In this document: positions 25,292 to 33,988 of the stretch, piece by piece
Numbering within the stretch: position 1 is the stretch's first letter
How the letters are laid out: the number at the start of each line of letters is the position of its first letter
Assembly: GCA_014380625.1 (NCBI GenBank)
Contig: JACMJL010000118.1
Coordinates: 1-61,823, forward strand
From: Clostridiaceae bacterium
GTDB taxonomy: Bacteria > Bacillota > Clostridia > Clostridiales > Clostridiaceae
Length of the DNA: 61,823 nucleotides
Direction of reading: 5' to 3'
Position numbers and translations under genes: made by a program
The notes under the pieces: generated by a model
Seen by the model: the letters and a program-made list of their open reading frames with translations, nothing else
The model's database searches: none
Told to the model about the DNA's origin: nothing

Positions 25292-25356
25292 AAAGGTGAA
25301 GGAGGATATTTTTGTTTGTATTACCTTCTGACTTTGGTACAGAAGGTTTTTTATTT
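25292..25356 (+). promoter_or_regulatory. attenuator-like leader of the hydG operon
   Basis: ACCTTCTG (25323-25330) and CAGAAGGT (25340-25347) form a stem followed by a T-run to 25356, an intrinsic terminator placed before the first gene. Upstream AAAG..GAAGG (25292-25302) can instead pair with CCTTC...CTTT (25324-25335), giving a competing antiterminator. The leader further upstream also folds (TAAGT...ACTTA near 25218-25247). The signal that switches it is unknown. Confidence 0.55.
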
Positions 25357-25383
25357 TGGAGGAAGAGGATGTATGGAGACTAG
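25312..25383 (+). CDS. possible 23-residue leader peptide
   Basis: A TTG at 25312 lies six bases after a strong GAAGGAGG and opens a frame of 23 codons beginning MFVLPSDFGTEGF. The frame runs through the terminator stem and ends inside the start of the next gene. A ribosome on it would melt the terminator, so it could couple translation to read-through. No run of a single regulatory amino acid is seen. Uncertain. Confidence 0.35.
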   Translation: MFVLPSDFGTEGFLFWRKRMYGD

Positions 25384-25618
25384 AATAGGGGTAGTGGGCA
25401 TAGTAATTGAAAAATTTGAAAGTGCTAGTTCTGTCAATGAAATTCTTCATGAATTTGCGGATATTATTGTTGGAAGAATGGGAATACCTTATAGAGAAAA
25501 GGGGATATCAATTATTTCTCTAATTGTAGATGGTACTTCAGATGCAATTAGTGCCATGACTGGAAGGCTAGGCAAGATAGTTGGAGTAAATGTTAAATCA
25601 GCATTAACTAAAAAGTAG
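25373..25618 (+). CDS. iron-only hydrogenase system regulator (TM1266 family)
   Basis: An 81-residue ACT-like protein starting METRIGVVGIVIE. Family marks are HEFADIIVGRMGIPYREKG and SAMTGRLGKIVGVNVKSALTK. Members are found beside [FeFe]-hydrogenase maturation genes and are thought to regulate them, perhaps as NikR-like small-molecule sensors. The ATG at 25373 is preceded by GGAGGAAGAGG; it is followed 11 bases later by hydG. Confidence 0.85.
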   Translation: METRIGVVGIVIEKFESASSVNEILHEFADIIVGRMGIPYREKGISIISLIVDGTSDAISAMTGRLGKIVGVNVKSALTKK

Positions 25619-25629
25619 GAGGAATTTAC

Positions 25630-27045
25630 GTGAAAGAATATTTAGCAAGTGAATTTATTGTAGATGAGGAAATAAGAGCCTCAATGGCAGAAGGTACTGA
25701 GAAGGTAAAGAATAAGGAAAATGTAAGAAGGATTTTAGATAAGGCTAAGACCTGTGTAGGCTTGACTCATAGGGAAGCGGCGGTACTTTTAAATATTGAA
25801 GATAACGACATTCTAGAAGAAATGTATAAGACTGCAAAAGCTATAAAAGAGACTATTTATGGCAAGAGAATTGTTTTATTTGCTCCACTTTATATAAGTA
25901 ATTATTGTGTAAATGGATGTACTTACTGTGGTTATAAGTGTTCTAATGAATCTTTCACAAGAAGAAAATTAGATATGGACCAGATTGCTGAGGAAGTTAA
26001 GGTTTTAGAAAAATTAGGACATAAGAGAATAGTACTTGAAGCTGGAGAAGATCCAATAAACTGTAATTTGGATTATGTAATAGAATGCATTAATAAGATA
26101 TACTCTCTTAAGTTTGATAATGGAAGTATAAGAAGAATTAATATAAATATTGCAGCAACAACTGTAGAAGACTATAAAAGACTTAAAGATGCAGATATTG
26201 GAACTTATATATTATTTCAAGAGAGTTATAATAAGGATATTTATGAAGGATATCATCCAAAGGGTCCAAAGCATAGCTACAATTATCATACTACAGCTAT
26301 GGACAGAGCTATGGAAGCAGGTATTGGAGACGTAGGATTAGGGGTATTATACGGTTTATATGATTATCAATATGAAACTATAGCTATGCTTATGCATGGA
26401 GAGCATTTAGAAAAAGCTTTTGGTGTTGGACCACATACGCTATCAGTACCTAGACTTAGAGCGGCTGAAGGCGTAGCAGTTAAGGACTTTCCATACCTTG
26501 TAACTGATGAGCAGTTTAAGAAGCTAGTAGCGGTTTTAAGATTAGCTGTTCCATATACAGGAATGATTATTTCTACTAGGGAAGAACCTGTATTTAGAGA
26601 AGAAGTGTTAGCTCTTGGAATATCTCAATTAAGTGCTGGTTCATGTACAGGCGTTGGTGGATATTCTGAGGAATACGGTATAAATAAATCAGATGAGAAG
26701 CCACAGTTTGAGGTTGGAGATCATCGATCCCCTATGGAAGTAATAAAAGGGTTATGTGCCAGTGGATATGTACCAAGCTATTGTACAGCTTGTTATAGAG
26801 AAGGAAGAACAGGAGATAGATTTATGGCCCTTGCTAAGTCTGGTCAAATCGGAAATGTTTGTCAGCCTAATGCGTTACTTACCTTCAAGGAATATCTTTT
26901 AGATTATGGTGATGAGGAAGCAAAAAAATTAGGTGAAAAGATTATAGAACAAGGTCTTAAGGATATTACTAAGGACATTGCTCGAGACGCAGCTATAGAG
27001 AAACTTAAAAGGATTGAAGCTGGGGAACGAGATTTGAGATTCTAA
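25630..27045 (+). CDS. hydG: [FeFe] hydrogenase H-cluster radical SAM maturase HydG
   Basis: Tyrosine-cleaving radical SAM enzyme that makes the CO and CN ligands of the H-cluster. The 471-residue protein has the SAM-cluster motif CX3CX2C (C93, C97, C100) and the C-terminal second-cluster motif that begins CTACYREGRTGDRFM and ends with the Cys of GNVC. The start is a GTG after GGAGG. HydE, HydF and the hydrogenase itself are not in the window. Its presence marks the host as a hydrogen-metabolising anaerobe. Confidence 0.96.
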   Translation: MKEYLASEFIVDEEIRASMAEGTEKVKNKENVRRILDKAKTCVGLTHREAAVLLNIEDNDILEEMYKTAKAIKETIYGKRIVLFAPLYISNYCVNGCTYCGYKCSNESFTRRKLDMDQIAEEVKVLEKLGHKRIVLEAGEDPINCNLDYVIECINKIYSLKFDNGSIRRININIAATTVEDYKRLKDADIGTYILFQESYNKDIYEGYHPKGPKHSYNYHTTAMDRAMEAGIGDVGLGVLYGLYDYQYETIAMLMHGEHLEKAFGVGPHTLSVPRLRAAEGVAVKDFPYLVTDEQFKKLVAVLRLAVPYTGMIISTREEPVFREEVLALGISQLSAGSCTGVGGYSEEYGINKSDEKPQFEVGDHRSPMEVIKGLCASGYVPSYCTACYREGRTGDRFMALAKSGQIGNVCQPNALLTFKEYLLDYGDEEAKKLGEKIIEQGLKDITKDIARDAAIEKLKRIEAGERDLRF

Positions 27046-27061
27046 GATAAACACACAAAAA

Positions 27062-27101
27062 GGGACTGTCTAAAAATGATTAATCATTTTTAGATAGTCC
27101 C
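27062..27101. repeat. palindromic terminator-like repeat, copy 3
   Basis: Arms at 27062-27080 and 27083-27101 match at 18 of 19 positions, opening with GGGACTGTCT. It lies between converging hydG and the EAL-HDOD gene and has A- and T-runs outside, so it can terminate both. Confidence 0.88.
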
Positions 27102-27117
27102 TTTCAATAAGTTAATA

Positions 27118-28320
27118 TTACATATCCTTTATCCACCTTAGCACATTAAAATAAGTGTCGCTGATATCACTTTGATTAATATGTAAATCATCACCTAAGG
27201 TTATTACACTATCAAAGTCCCCTCTTTCATAGTTTTTAACTAAGCGATAAATGATACCTAATGTATTTGATTCCTCAGTAAGTGCTAATTTGACATCATC
27301 CCCCACTGATAGTTCATCTAATATTTTTTCCATTGGCAAGTTTAAAATTGCGTCCATGGTCGAAAGCATTCCTGTTAAATAGGCATCAAAGGCAATCTGG
27401 TTATTATTTGATAGAATAGCAAGTTGCTCACAGAACTTTGCTCTTTCAAGTGATAGGGTTATTAGTTCTTGTGGTTTGTCTAAACTAATGCCTCGAACAA
27501 CTAACATATAAAGCCATTTCACCATTTCCTTCTCTCCAAGCATAGCTATTGCTAGTTTCATTGATGTAACTTTATTTTTAATGCCAAAAGCAGAAGAATT
27601 TATCATCTTCAATAATTTATAAGCAATTGAAACATCCTTTACGATTAAAGCCTCAAGTTTATCCACATGAAACTCTTTACTATTTAATTCCTTAATTAAT
27701 CTTAAGTAAATCATTTTATTTAAAGGAATATCCTTTCCCATTAGGATCTCAGGTTTACTAAAAAAGTATCCTTGAAAATAGGTATATCCATAGGAAATTG
27801 CCTCAAGATATTCTTCTTTTGTTTCAACCTTTTCAGCTAAAAACTTAATTCTTTTATTTTTTATTAATCTAAAAACTTGTTTTCTTGCCGCTCCAATTGT
27901 TATGGTAAAGTCTACCTTAATTATATCCACAATCTCTAATAATTTCTTGTACTTTGGGTAAAATACAAAATCATCAAGTGCTAAGATATATCCTTTATTT
28001 TTTAGTTCTTTGCATCGTTCAATTACTTCAGTGGTAGGTTCCACGGTTTCAAGAATTTCTATAACCACATGTTCTGGAGGCAAAGCGGTGATAAAATCAG
28101 CTTTTAATAGACTCTCACTTAAGTTAATGAAGGCCTTTTTACCATCTAAAACATTATTAAGACCAATAGTAAAGAAGGTATTGTTTATTACTTCTAGGGT
28201 TGCCGCATTTCCATCATTTCCAGTATATTTATTTTCCAAACTATTTCTAAATAAAAGTTCATAGGCAATAGAGTTATTATTTATGTCAAAGATTGGCTGA
28301 CGTGCTACATAAACATCCAT
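27118..28320 (-). CDS. EAL-HDOD signalling protein, degenerate EAL domain
   Basis: A 400-residue two-domain protein. The start is the ATG at 28320, ten bases after GGGAG; the frame is open to a TTG nine bases upstream that is too close to that site. The N-terminal EAL-like domain has YELLFRNS, VIEILE, ALDDFVF, IKVD and QGYFFSKPE. The catalytic loop reads DDFVF instead of DDFGTG, so c-di-GMP hydrolysis is unlikely. The C-terminal HDOD domain (from about residue 195) is typical. This architecture is often involved in motility or stress signalling by protein binding. Confidence 0.88.
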   Translation of the reverse strand: MDVYVARQPIFDINNNSIAYELLFRNSLENKYTGNDGNAATLEVINNTFFTIGLNNVLDGKKAFINLSESLLKADFITALPPEHVVIEILETVEPTTEVIERCKELKNKGYILALDDFVFYPKYKKLLEIVDIIKVDFTITIGAARKQVFRLIKNKRIKFLAEKVETKEEYLEAISYGYTYFQGYFFSKPEILMGKDIPLNKMIYLRLIKELNSKEFHVDKLEALIVKDVSIAYKLLKMINSSAFGIKNKVTSMKLAIAMLGEKEMVKWLYMLVVRGISLDKPQELITLSLERAKFCEQLAILSNNNQIAFDAYLTGMLSTMDAILNLPMEKILDELSVGDDVKLALTEESNTLGIIYRLVKNYERGDFDSVITLGDDLHINQSDISDTYFNVLRWIKDM

Positions 28321-28425
28321 GTTTCTCAATCTCCCTTATAATACCTATTTTCTCAAACTTCTTAGGAAAAATCAACATAAAAATAAAAAAAATGTAAAAA
28401 AGTGTTGCTTTTAGATATATATATT

Positions 28426-29367
28426 CTAGCTTAAAATTGCTTTTGTTTTTTCAGGAGAAATAGAATTGAGAATTACTCCAGTAGAAAGCTCAAAGCCAGC
28501 TTGAATGGATATTCTAGGTACTATTCTAATGTTCCAATGAAAAGAACCCTTTTCGGTATTTATTGAATTAATATATAAATTATAAGCTGGATTATTTAAG
28601 ACTTCATATAATTTAAAAAGTAATTTCTTTATCAATATTGAAAGACTTATATGCTGGGCATTTGTCATATTTGAAAAGTTACTTGAATGTGATTTTGGAT
28701 ATATGGAAAATTCATAGGGAAGTAATGAAGCGTATGGTGCAAAAGCTATATAATCATCTGATTCCATAATGATTCTTGTATTAGCTTCTTTCTCCATTTG
28801 TAGCATTTTACAAAATAAACAAGTATTATTTTCTTTATAGTAACCCTCTGCATTATCTAATTGAGTTTGTATTTGTTTTGGTATAAAACTTAGTGACACT
28901 GCTTGAGAATGGGAATGTTCTAAAGAAGAGCCACCTTCTTTTTTATAGTTTTTAAAGATCTGAACATATTTAATAGTTTCCTCTTTATAAAGCTCCTTCA
29001 TTACCCAGGAGTAAGTACAAATTAAAGAAACTATTTCTTCAGGTTCCATACAATGAAGGTAGTTATAATGCTTATCAGAATCTATTATTACATAGTGACT
29101 TCCAGTTATGTTTTCAGAAGAAAATATACCAGCTTGATTCTCTGAAAGCTCGTTGTTTAGAGCAGGATATTTGTTAGGTACTACTCTTATGGTCCAAGGA
29201 GTACCCTTTGAAAAAAGATGCGGAGGGGTATTTTCCTCATTTCCAGGACAAAATGGACAGGTAGCTAGATGGTTTTTATCTAGATTTATATCAAAGGGTC
29301 TTTTAGCTCTATTTTCACTTATAATTACTGTATTTCCAGTTAAGATATCATATCGTAAATTACTCAT
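28426..29367 (-). CDS. galactose-1-phosphate uridylyltransferase-like protein
   Basis: HIT-superfamily protein of 313 residues. The opening RYDILTGNTVIISENRAKRP is the GalT opening, CPFCPGNEENTPP holds a CxxC zinc pair, and EHSHSQAVSLSF gives the active-site H-x-H-x-Q. The HxH loop differs from the HPHGQ of classical GalT. No gal genes are nearby. It may act on another sugar or nucleotide phosphate; GalT-like is the safest label. Confidence 0.8.
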   Translation of the reverse strand: MSNLRYDILTGNTVIISENRAKRPFDINLDKNHLATCPFCPGNEENTPPHLFSKGTPWTIRVVPNKYPALNNELSENQAGIFSSENITGSHYVIIDSDKHYNYLHCMEPEEIVSLICTYSWVMKELYKEETIKYVQIFKNYKKEGGSSLEHSHSQAVSLSFIPKQIQTQLDNAEGYYKENNTCLFCKMLQMEKEANTRIIMESDDYIAFAPYASLLPYEFSIYPKSHSSNFSNMTNAQHISLSILIKKLLFKLYEVLNNPAYNLYINSINTEKGSFHWNIRIVPRISIQAGFELSTGVILNSISPEKTKAILS

Positions 29368-29382
29368 ATAAGTACTCCTTTT

Positions 29383-29811
29383 TTATCTTTTGTTTATAAG
29401 AAGTAGACCTAAGAAACAAAAGGCCACTCCTAGTATTTTATTGAACTCAAAACCTTCTTTGAAAAACAGTATACCTATTGGTATAAGTAATATTGCCAAG
29501 AAAATGTTTGCTACTAAAGAGCCTACACTTATGTTCCAACCAGCTCTATACGCCATTAAATAACCCAATTCAAGACCCACAATGGAGATTCCAAGCACAA
29601 AACTTGTCCAATTCAATTCTTTTAATGAATCTAAGAAACCTTTGTCTGTTTTATTAAATTTGAAGGCAATAACAGTTAATAGTGTGGCCGTTAAATAAGT
29701 AACTAATAGTGAAGTAAACGGATTAACACTTTTAGGCGTTGACTTTTGACATATATTATATAAAACATTAGATGCAATTATTAAGAATATGGAGAATACA
29801 TACATAAACAT
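29383..29811 (-). CDS. small DMT-superfamily membrane protein
   Basis: A 142-residue protein with four or five hydrophobic helices in the EamA/SMR arrangement. Recognisable parts are the Gly-rich GLELGYLMAYRAGWNIS loop and FLAILLIPIGILFFKEGFEFNKILG near the C terminus. It is half the size of a ten-helix EamA transporter, so it should dimerise. Substrate unknown. It lies 15 bases upstream of the GalT-like gene, on the same strand. Confidence 0.75.
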   Translation of the reverse strand: MFMYVFSIFLIIASNVLYNICQKSTPKSVNPFTSLLVTYLTATLLTVIAFKFNKTDKGFLDSLKELNWTSFVLGISIVGLELGYLMAYRAGWNISVGSLVANIFLAILLIPIGILFFKEGFEFNKILGVAFCFLGLLLINKR

Positions 29812-29835
29812 AAACTAACCTCACTTGATAAAATG

Positions 29836-30507
29836 TTATGAAATAGGCTTTTTATTAGATTTTAAATATTCCTTAGCATAGGAGGTCGGTGTACATAAAT
29901 GACCATTGCCATTTCGTAGATGATAAATAAGGGTTGAATTTCTAATTGCAGCGTCTAAATTATGTTCTATAGAAATTACAGTTATTCCATGGTTTTTATT
30001 TAAATCCTTTATAAAACCATAAATATCATTTTGGCTATTTATATCTACTCCAGTTGACGGTTCATCTAGAATCAAAAGGCTTGGATTTCCTATCAAGGCT
30101 CTAGTTATTAATATCTTTTGAAATTGTCCTCCAGATAAGGTTCCAATAAGGGCATTTTTAAAATTAAGCATATTAACCATTTCCAAACTTTTATTAATTA
30201 TTGCTTTATCATTTATCTTAAGTATTTTTCTATAGCAATTTAACATTTCATAAACTGTAATGGGAAATTGTGAATTAAAGTCATCAGACTTTTGAGGGAC
30301 ATAACCGATTCTTTTACTTGAATTAATTATAGTTCCTTCAGTTGGATATAAAATATTAAGGATTAATTTTATAAGAGTGCTTTTACCACAACCATTTTCT
30401 CCTAATATAGATATATACTCCCCATTATTAATGGTTAAATCAATATTGTTAAGTGTAAAGGGTGCTGATTTAGTATAAGAAAAATATAAGTTATTTATTT
30501 GTATCAT
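29836..30507 (-). CDS. ABC transporter ATP-binding protein, ZnuC-like
   Basis: A 223-residue ATPase of the zinc/manganese import type. I chose the ATG at 30507, five bases after GGAGG; a TTG 12 bases upstream overlaps that site. The P-loop GENGCGKST, Q-loop YVPQKSD, signature LSGGQ, Walker B LLILDEP and H-loop ISIEHN are all present. There is no permease or binding-protein gene beside it, so it must pair with subunits encoded elsewhere. Confidence 0.88.
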   Translation of the reverse strand: MIQINNLYFSYTKSAPFTLNNIDLTINNGEYISILGENGCGKSTLIKLILNILYPTEGTIINSSKRIGYVPQKSDDFNSQFPITVYEMLNCYRKILKINDKAIINKSLEMVNMLNFKNALIGTLSGGQFQKILITRALIGNPSLLILDEPSTGVDINSQNDIYGFIKDLNKNHGITVISIEHNLDAAIRNSTLIYHLRNGNGHLCTPTSYAKEYLKSNKKPIS

Positions 30508-30545
30508 TTTTTCCTCCAATTTATTGTATAGGTCTTAAACATATT

Positions 30546-30582
30546 ATACACGCACCTGCAAAATACTTGCAAGTGCGTGTAT
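30546..30582. terminator. hairpin after the secreted-protein operon
   Basis: ATACACGCAC pairs with GTGCGTGTAT, then after one C-A mismatch TGCA pairs with TGCA around a short loop. It follows the stop of the secreted helical protein on the minus strand; the U-run is weak, so termination may be partial. Confidence 0.65.
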
Positions 30583-30596
30583 GATAAATTATATTC

Positions 30597-31364
30597 TTAT
30601 ACTTGTTTTAAAGCGGCTAATATATTATTTAAATTACTGGTATTCTCCTTTATGTCTACAAGAATTTGCTTTTTTGCATCTATAATGCTTTGAAAGGTAG
30701 TCTTAGCTACAGCATAATCTTTATTTTTAATAGCTGCGCGGTAGGTTGTCCAAAGTGCGCTCTTAGCCTTTTCTTCAGAAACTATTTTATCATGTAGCGT
30801 TTTTTCTGCTTGTCTAAGAGGAGTAAGTGTAGTTTTTCTCTTTGATACAGCATCACGATAAACCTTTATCTGATCTTTTAGAGGTTTAATGGTATCAGAG
30901 TTAGTCTTTATCTGAGCTTTCAAGGTTGTTATTTGACTGTTTAGGCCTTTAATCTGATCACTTAAAGAAGCCATGGTAGAAGTATCCTTTGCTTTAACTG
31001 CAGCGTGCCATTTAGTAACTAGGTCCTTCCTTTGAACATCTAACGCCTTAATTTGGGTGACTATGTCTTTATTCTGTAGAGCCACAGTTTTGATCTTAGC
31101 CAAGGAATCTTTATCTAAGGTTGAACTGTTCTTTGCTGCTGTTGCTATTTGAGTTCTAAGGGCTTTATTAACTTCCAAAGCTTTGACAGTTTGAAGCCTT
31201 AAATCTACTAGCGTTTGCCATTGAGTGTAAAAGGTGCTCATAAAAGTATCCTTTGCAGCCTTCTGATCTGGAGTTAAACTATCTGCATTACCAGCAGCAA
31301 AAACATTTGAACTTATGCTAAGAACCATGATCATAGTTAATATGGTTGATAATATTTTTCTCAC
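30597..31364 (-). CDS. secreted Lys-rich helical protein of unknown function
   Basis: A 255-residue exported protein. The GTG at 31364 is chosen, five bases after AAGGGGTGAT; a GTG nine bases upstream falls in that site. A signal peptide ends at NVFAAG. The rest is almost all helical, charged and rich in Lys, Ala, Thr and Gln, with heptad-like spacing from about residue 60 to 230, so a coiled-coil or spectrin-like fold is likely. It follows a small lipoprotein gene by 16 bases. No family recognised; a surface-exposed structural role is possible. Confidence 0.7.
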   Translation of the reverse strand: MRKILSTILTMIMVLSISSNVFAAGNADSLTPDQKAAKDTFMSTFYTQWQTLVDLRLQTVKALEVNKALRTQIATAAKNSSTLDKDSLAKIKTVALQNKDIVTQIKALDVQRKDLVTKWHAAVKAKDTSTMASLSDQIKGLNSQITTLKAQIKTNSDTIKPLKDQIKVYRDAVSKRKTTLTPLRQAEKTLHDKIVSEEKAKSALWTTYRAAIKNKDYAVAKTTFQSIIDAKKQILVDIKENTSNLNNILAALKQV

Positions 31365-31380
31365 TTTAATCACCCCTTAA

Positions 31381-31698
31381 TTATTTTTTTAACTCTACAG
31401 ATGTAGGTATATCTGTAGTTAGGTCTACATTGTTAATAATGGAATCTAATTCTGCCAAATCCTCATCTTCAAGTGCTAAGCTATCAAGATCTGAGGTTGC
31501 TTCCTCGGCTATTTTCAAAAGGTCATCCTCACTTAAATTTTTAACATTATCTTTTGTAACTTTCACATCAGAGGTAGTTGTACTCGTAGTTGATTTTATA
31601 TCTGAAGTTTTTTCTGCACGTCTATTATTAAATTTTGAACAACCAGTTGCTAGGGTTAGTGTACTGATGAGTATTAATGCTAATATACGCTTTTTCAT
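31381..31698 (-). CDS. small acidic lipoprotein
   Basis: A 105-residue lipoprotein with signal peptide and lipobox LATGC (Cys near residue 20). After a Ser/Thr-rich linker the C-terminal half is acidic (EDEDLAELDSI). It is co-transcribed with the secreted helical protein, and the acidic lipoprotein could act as a membrane tether for that basic partner; this is inference from charge and linkage only. AGGGGG precedes the start. Confidence 0.75.
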   Translation of the reverse strand: MKKRILALILISTLTLATGCSKFNNRRAEKTSDIKSTTSTTTSDVKVTKDNVKNLSEDDLLKIAEEATSDLDSLALEDEDLAELDSIINNVDLTTDIPTSVELKK

Positions 31699-31829
31699 TA
31701 AAAGGCCCCCTTACTAAATAATGGATTACCTATAGTATATCAACTAAATATTAAATGAAAATTAACATTTAATTAATAAGAATTAAATCGAAAAAGGGAA
31801 TAAGGTATATTTCTGTTTGTTAAATTACG

Positions 31830-31866
31830 TTAAGAACCCTTTACTGTCTCAGCAAAGGGTTCTTAA
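31830..31866. terminator. terminator of pepT
   Basis: Perfect 13-base arms TTAAGAACCCTTT (31830-31842) and AAAGGGTTCTTAA (31854-31866) around an 11-base loop lie downstream of pepT on the minus strand. The rest of the gap between pepT and the lipoprotein gene is AT-rich without a clear motif. Confidence 0.75.
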
Positions 31867-31939
31867 GAAAAACTTTATAATACTATAAGGTTTTTCGTCT
31901 ATATATTTTCCTAGATTAATGTAAGCGAGTTTAAAGGGT

Positions 31940-33169
31940 TTAGTATTTCTTTGTATAAAGTTCAATAATTTTTAGAATAACTTCAACAGCTTTTTCTAAG
32001 TTATAAGTGGAAACAAATTCATACTTACCATGAAAGTTTTCTCCACCTGCAAAGATATTTGGAGTTGGAAGTCCCATAAAGGATAATCTAGACCCATCAG
32101 TACCACCTCTTATAGGTTTAATAAGAGGTTCTATACCTAATTCTAACATAGCATCTCTTGCTGTATCTGTAATATGCATGTTATCTTTAAGTACTTCTAG
32201 CATATTATAGTACTCATCCTTCATATTTAATTCAACAGTACCTTCTCCATATTTAGAATTTAAGTTTTTAACTAAGGCTTCAACAGTGGCCTTCCTTTTT
32301 TCAAAATTTGATTTATCAAAATCTCTAATTTTATATTGCAAGGTAGTAGTTTCTACTTCTCCATTAAAATCACTTAAATGATAGAAACCTTCATAACCTT
32401 CAGTAGTTGAAGGAGTTTCATTTTCAGGTAGCGAAGTTACAAATTCAGTTGCAATAAATATGGAGTTAACCATTTTTCCTTTAGCAGAGCCAGGATGCAC
32501 GTTTCTTCCGTTAATCTTTAATTTAAAGCCAGCTGCATTAAAGTTCTCACATTCTAATTCTCCAAGAGGTCCACCATCCATAGTGTATGCGAAATCTGCA
32601 TTAAATTTCTCCACATCAAACTTATCAGCGCCGCGACCAACTTCTTCGTCAGGAGTAAATCCAACTCTTATTACCCCATGTTTTATTTCAGGGTGAGTCA
32701 AAAGGAACTCCATTGCAGTAACAATCTCTGCTATGCCAGCCTTATCATCAGCCCCTAAAAGTGTGGTTCCATCTGTAGTGATAAGAGTTTTACCTAGATA
32801 GGAGTTTAATTCAGGAAAAAGTTTCGGTGATAATACAATATTATTTTCTTTGTTTAAAACTAGGTCTCCACCTAAGTAATTTTCTACTATAATTGGATTA
32901 ACATTTGTACCACTCATATCAGGGCTAGTGTCCATATGAGATATAAATCCAATGGTAGGTATTTTCTTATCTATATTAGAGGGTAAGGTAGCAATAATAT
33001 ATCCGTATTCACTTAATGAAACGCCCTGCATCCCAATTTCATTAAGTTCATCGACTAAAAGGTTTGCCAAAACTAATTGACCTGGAGTGCTTGGGATAGT
33101 TAAGCTTTCCTCATCTGATTTAGTATCATATTTTACATATTTTAAGAATCTTTCTGTTACATTTAACAT
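31940..33169 (-). CDS. pepT: peptidase T (tripeptidase)
   Basis: Zinc-dependent M20-family tripeptidase of 409 residues releasing N-terminal amino acids in the cytoplasm. Metal and catalytic motifs are complete: [30 protein letters not shown] and the [12 protein letters not shown] segment. [19 protein letters not shown] near the C terminus is typical of PepT. AAAGGAG precedes the ATG. Confidence 0.95.
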   Translation of the reverse strand: MLNVTERFLKYVKYDTKSDEESLTIPSTPGQLVLANLLVDELNEIGMQGVSLSEYGYIIATLPSNIDKKIPTIGFISHMDTSPDMSGTNVNPIIVENYLGGDLVLNKENNIVLSPKLFPELNSYLGKTLITTDGTTLLGADDKAGIAEIVTAMEFLLTHPEIKHGVIRVGFTPDEEVGRGADKFDVEKFNADFAYTMDGGPLGELECENFNAAGFKLKINGRNVHPGSAKGKMVNSIFIATEFVTSLPENETPSTTEGYEGFYHLSDFNGEVETTTLQYKIRDFDKSNFEKRKATVEALVKNLNSKYGEGTVELNMKDEYYNMLEVLKDNMHITDTARDAMLELGIEPLIKPIRGGTDGSRLSFMGLPTPNIFAGGENFHGKYEFVSTYNLEKAVEVILKIIELYTKKY

Positions 33170-33312
33170 GTTGTAACTCCTTTCTATAGCTAAAGATAGC
33201 TTTATTATACTACAATATATAACATGTATGTATATTTAGGAGTTTTCATAATAGACATTTTTGAAATTAACTAGTATTATAGGGATAAAAATATAAGAGC
33301 GGGGGCTTAAAA

Positions 33313-33801
33313 ATGAATTTTAGGTATGCAAACTTAGAAGATTTGGGTGAGATAGTAAGAATATATAATTCTACCGTGCCAGGGAGAATGGTTACAGCGG
33401 ATTTAGAGACAGTAACTGTGGAGCAGAGGATGGATTGGTTTTATGCTCATAGTAATGATAAAAGACCACTATGGGTGATGGAAATTGAAGGACAGATAGC
33501 TGGTTGGCTAAGCTTTCAGTCTTTTTATGGTAGACCAGCCTATGATGGAACAGTTGAGGTTAGTATTTATTTAGATGAAAATTATAGAGGTAGAGGTTTC
33601 GGTGAAAAACTCCTACAATTTGCTATAGAAAACTGCCAAGGGTACAATATAAAGGTACTATTAGGATTTATATTTGGACATAATATACCTAGTATGAAAT
33701 TATTTAAAAAATATGGGTTTGGTGCTTGGGGAAATCTTGAGAGAATAGCGGTACTAGATTCATTGGAAAGAGACTTAATTATTATGGGAAAGAGAATATA
33801 A
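33313..33801 (+). CDS. GNAT N-acetyltransferase
   Basis: Acetyl-CoA-dependent acetyltransferase of 162 residues. The acetyl-CoA loop is RGRGFGEKLL, preceded by the VEVSIYLDENY strand, and the C-terminal half has GHNIPSMKLFKKYGF. It resembles phosphinothricin/Met-sulfoximine acetyltransferases, but the substrate cannot be told. It is monocistronic, divergent from pepT. Confidence 0.85.
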   Translation: MNFRYANLEDLGEIVRIYNSTVPGRMVTADLETVTVEQRMDWFYAHSNDKRPLWVMEIEGQIAGWLSFQSFYGRPAYDGTVEVSIYLDENYRGRGFGEKLLQFAIENCQGYNIKVLLGFIFGHNIPSMKLFKKYGFGAWGNLERIAVLDSLERDLIIMGKRI

Positions 33802-33988
33802 GCTACGTACATATAAAATTTAATTGGAATAATTATGTCATTAGTGCAACATATGGTGAAAAGTATTATAATATCTATATAAAGATAGGCATAAATATTT
33901 TAGAATTTTCGGATATATATAATTAATTATTCATAAAATATGTCTGTATATGTATTAAGGTTTATATTTTGAAAGGTGGTAATAAATA

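Noticed and set aside
29836-30507. Complete zinc import system
   Set aside because: Only the ATPase is present; neighbours are a DMT protein and secreted unknowns, with no permease or metal-binding lipoprotein.
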